The position numbers and the translations under genes are program-made. From the NCBI GenBank assembly GCA_958352845.1, contig CATWQC010000019.1:1-34019 (forward strand): 34,019 nucleotides of DNA, in the 5' to 3' direction. The DNA is from an uncultured Collinsella sp. Lineage in GTDB: Bacteria > Actinomycetota > Coriobacteriia > Coriobacteriales > Coriobacteriaceae. Under the pieces are notes generated by a model that was given only the letters and a program-made list of their open reading frames with translations, ran no database searches and was not told where the DNA came from. Positions 32,302 to 34,019 of the stretch are shown in pieces (position 1 is the stretch's first letter; the number at the start of each line of letters is the position of its first letter).

Positions 32302-32946
32302 CTAGTCCACGGTGATGTCGAGATTTTTGCCGATGAGGCCTACGTAGCCGCCTTCGGCTGCCTTGGGACTGTCGGCGTGGCAGAGGACCCACTTGTCGGC
32401 CTTCCAGTAGCAGTAGCTGTCACCGGCTGCGGGCATGTCGGATGCAGCCTCGGGACGCGGGCCGTTGGTGCCCGCCGGCAGCGCCACCATCACCTGGAAG
32501 CCGCCTCCGTCGACCATGCAGGGCGTATAGTGGAGCGTGGTGTTGAAGACCTCGACAACCGTACCCGCCGGCACGCGGAACGCCTTGACCTGAGCGGTAT
32601 CGAGCTTGCCGTCCTCGATCTCCCAGCGATGCGCCACGAGCAGGATAAAGTCGCGCGCCCCCAGGTTAAACTCGCTGGCGCGATGATACTCCAGGCAGTT
32701 GAGTCGTGTATTGTGGCCATTGCACCAACCGAGCTGGAAGGGACGGCCGCCAAACATGAGAAAGCCCAATTTATCGGCACCCTTGACACCCTCGAGCTCC
32801 GGCGCACTTGCTACGTACTTGCTGCCCTCGGGAATGGGCGTGGCAGAAAGCGCCTCGAGCACGGGCGACGTGAGCTCGGACGGAACGTTATCCCAAACGT
32901 TGCCATAGGACTTGAACTCGGGATCGCTGACAGAGTAGATATGCAT
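32302..32946 (-). CDS. DUF4867 family protein, cupin-like
   Basis: 214 residues, matching the uncharacterised DUF4867 family by its core segments LGWCNGHNTRLNCLEYHRAS (~72-91), FRVPAGTVVEVFNTTLHYTP and GGGFQVMVALPAGTN. The His/Glu pattern in EYHR and LHYTP fits a metal-binding cupin barrel, possibly a sugar isomerase or lyase-like enzyme; the family has no proven function I can name. ATG at 32946 has AGGAG 5 bases upstream; a GTG two codons earlier overlaps the ribosome site and is rejected. Confidence 0.88.
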   Translation of the reverse strand: MHIYSVSDPEFKSYGNVWDNVPSELTSPVLEALSATPIPEGSKYVASAPELEGVKGADKLGFLMFGGRPFQLGWCNGHNTRLNCLEYHRASEFNLGARDFILLVAHRWEIEDGKLDTAQVKAFRVPAGTVVEVFNTTLHYTPCMVDGGGFQVMVALPAGTNGPRPEAASDMPAAGDSYCYWKADKWVLCHADSPKAAEGGYVGLIGKNLDITVD

Positions 32947-33030
32947 GTTCACTCCTGTTCGTAAATGTGACTATACGAACATTCCAGAACAAACATGAGC
33001 GATTTTGAACACTCGTCCCGACCACTCAAC

Positions 33031-33062
33031 AAAAAGGCGCCCCCGCATAAGCGAAGGCGCCC
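33031..33062 (-). terminator. Terminator of luxS
   Basis: On the minus strand GGGCGCCTTCGC pairs with GCGGGGGCGCC (one mismatch), followed by TTTTTG. It lies 28 bases after the luxS stop. Confidence 0.88.
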
Positions 33063-33090
33063 AATGCGCGCGTTTTGGGCGATAAAGCCC

Positions 33091-33579
33091 TTACGCCTGC
33101 TGATAGTGCAGGTGCTTCTCGTCGATATCGGCCAGGTCGCGGTCGAGGTAGCGGCGCGCGAGCCAGTTTGCCATGGGGAGGTTCTGGTCCAGGTAGTTAC
33201 CGCACTCCTCGGGAGCGGCTCCGGGGACATCGCCCTCAAAGCCGGCGATAAACTCAAACAGCTCGCGCACGAGCGGCAGGATCTCCTCGCTCGTCACCTC
33301 GCCAAACACGACCAGGTAAAAGCCCGTGCGGCAGCCCATGGGGCCAAAGTAGACAATACGGCTCGACCACTCGGCATGATTGCGAAGGAACGTCGCGCCC
33401 AGGTGCTCGATGGTGTGGCACTCGGCCGTGTTCATGACCGGCTCCTTGTTGGGCGTGGTCAGGCGCAGGTCAAAGGTGGTGGCGGCGGCCCCGGTCGCCG
33501 GATCGCGGTCGATGCGGCTCACATACACGCCGGGCTCAAGCAACAGATGGTCAACGGAAAAGCTCGCAATGCGCTCCAT
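33091..33579 (-). CDS. luxS: S-ribosylhomocysteine lyase (autoinducer-2 synthase)
   Basis: Cleaves S-ribosylhomocysteine to homocysteine and DPD, the precursor of autoinducer-2, in the activated methyl cycle. 162 residues, normal length. Metal ligands H55 and H59 (HTIEH) and C126 (EECGNY), and catalytic Cys83 (GPMGCRTG), are all present. GAGAGG precedes the ATG. A possible extended -10 promoter lies upstream in the loop of a palindrome. No pfs/mtn or metabolic partner is adjacent. Confidence 0.97.
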   Translation of the reverse strand: MERIASFSVDHLLLEPGVYVSRIDRDPATGAAATTFDLRLTTPNKEPVMNTAECHTIEHLGATFLRNHAEWSSRIVYFGPMGCRTGFYLVVFGEVTSEEILPLVRELFEFIAGFEGDVPGAAPEECGNYLDQNLPMANWLARRYLDRDLADIDEKHLHYQQA

Positions 33580-33602
33580 GGCAGATCCTCTCGGTAGTCA
33601 AT

Positions 33603-33672
33603 TTGGGACGGGCTCTTTTAGCTGGTTCGAATGGTCGCACCAATCATAACAGTCAAAAAAGCCCCGTCCCAA
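33603..33672. repeat. Palindrome (GGGACGGGCTCTTTT) between the nucleoside hydrolase and luxS
   Basis: Arms TTGGGACGGGCTCTTTT (33603-33619) and AAAAAAGCCCCGTCCCAA (33655-33672), nearly complementary, with a ~35-base loop. It lies 10 bases after the hydrolase stop and probably ends that transcript. One arm is also found, without its partner, at 13610. Confidence 0.75.
33643..33651 (-). promoter_or_regulatory. Possible extended -10 promoter of luxS
   Basis: TGTTATGAT on the minus strand (33651 to 33643) has the TGn extension directly before a good -10 hexamer, about 65 bases from the luxS ATG. No good -35 is seen. It is contained in the loop of the surrounding palindrome. Confidence 0.4.
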
Positions 33673-33681
33673 AAAGACAAC

Positions 33682-34019
33682 TTAGCCCAGGACGCGGGCC
33701 ATACGCGTCTTGAACTCGGACAGGAAGCGCGGAGCATCCACGGTCAGTGCCACAAGCGTGCTCTTGTCCGGATCGGACAGGCGGCGCTCATCGCAGATGG
33801 TGCGACCGCGGTACTCGCCCAGCAGATCAACACGCAGGTTGCAGCCGAGCGCACCTACGAGCGTGGGGTCGATCGCCACGGCAACGGCCAGCGGATCGTG
33901 CAGCGCACAACCACCCAGGTAGGGTGCGTTCATCTCGTACGAGCCAATGTAGTGCTCGACCATGCTCGCAAATGCGCAGCCCGCCATGGTGCCCGAGCCC
34001 GTCCAGCCGGCAATGTCGC
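33682..34019 (-). CDS. Nucleoside hydrolase (inosine-uridine preferring type), C-terminal part
   Basis: About 112 C-terminal residues are visible, running off the right edge. NAPYLGGCALHDPLAVAVAIDP carries the family's HDP motif (His as proposed acid, Asp as calcium ligand), and GALGCNLRVDLLGEYRGRTI with a following DP motif matches the end of IunH-type ribohydrolases. These enzymes split nucleosides into base and ribose for salvage. The upstream residues DIAGWTGSGTMAG are in frame to the window end. Confidence 0.9.
   Translation of the reverse strand, partial: DIAGWTGSGTMAGCAFASMVEHYIGSYEMNAPYLGGCALHDPLAVAVAIDPTLVGALGCNLRVDLLGEYRGRTICDERRLSDPDKSTLVALTVDAPRFLSEFKTRMARVLG

Overview
This is a 34 kb stretch of a GC-rich bacterial chromosome. 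It most likely comes from a gut Coriobacteriia close to Collinsella. That assignment is an inference from gene content (a membrane-anchored MFS-like LuxR regulator, NikR beside hyp genes, DUF4867, a YdjI-type SPFH operon), from high GC with Actinobacteria-like codon use, and from many dispersed intergenic palindromes. No 16S gene is present to confirm it. There is no phage, IS element, CRISPR array, tRNA or rRNA gene in the window.

Layout. 1-460: 5' end of dnaK (minus). 461-1118: gene-free, with a 62-bp-period tandem repeat, an orphan terminator and a ferredoxin promoter. 1119-1304: a small 2[4Fe-4S] ferredoxin. 1480-5346 (minus): a complete NAD de novo operon nadA-nadB-nadC-niaR, with a 19-bp-arm palindrome covering the nadA promoter. 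5589-6164 (minus): a degenerate uracil-DNA-glycosylase-like protein, divergent from trxA (6301-6621). 6853-12787: a nickel/hydrogenase maturation block (small helical protein, nikR, hypF, hypC, hypD, hypE; hypA and hypB are absent). 12911-13579: a HAD phosphatase. 13882-15209 (minus): a lipoprotein and the glucose-type PTS EIIA. 15385-15948: an RpiR-like regulator that has lost its DNA-binding domain.

16235-17407: a low-GC class II Fic protein, bounded by two near-identical palindromic repeats. 17741-18424 (minus): pyrE. 18651-21630: a 23-codon leader ORF and an MgtA-type P-type ATPase. 21812-23356 (minus): the MFS-like LuxR regulator. 23734-28025: a zinc-ribbon/SPFH membrane module resembling Bacillus ydjG-ydjI, followed by a lipoprotein. 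28136-32132 (minus): a 7TM sensor-like protein, a histidine kinase and a NarL-type response regulator, translationally coupled. 32302-34019 (minus): DUF4867, luxS and the C-terminal end of a nucleoside hydrolase.

The most unusual signal is non-coding. Two ~182-nt elements (13697-13878 and 17555-17737) share the same nested hairpin architecture. Their stems differ in sequence but remain paired through compensatory changes in four helices, and each element ends exactly 3 nt from the stop codon of a minus-strand gene. This pattern indicates a conserved structured RNA or a structured repeat family. Other intergenic palindromes fall into at least four further families and often sit at the 3' ends of genes.
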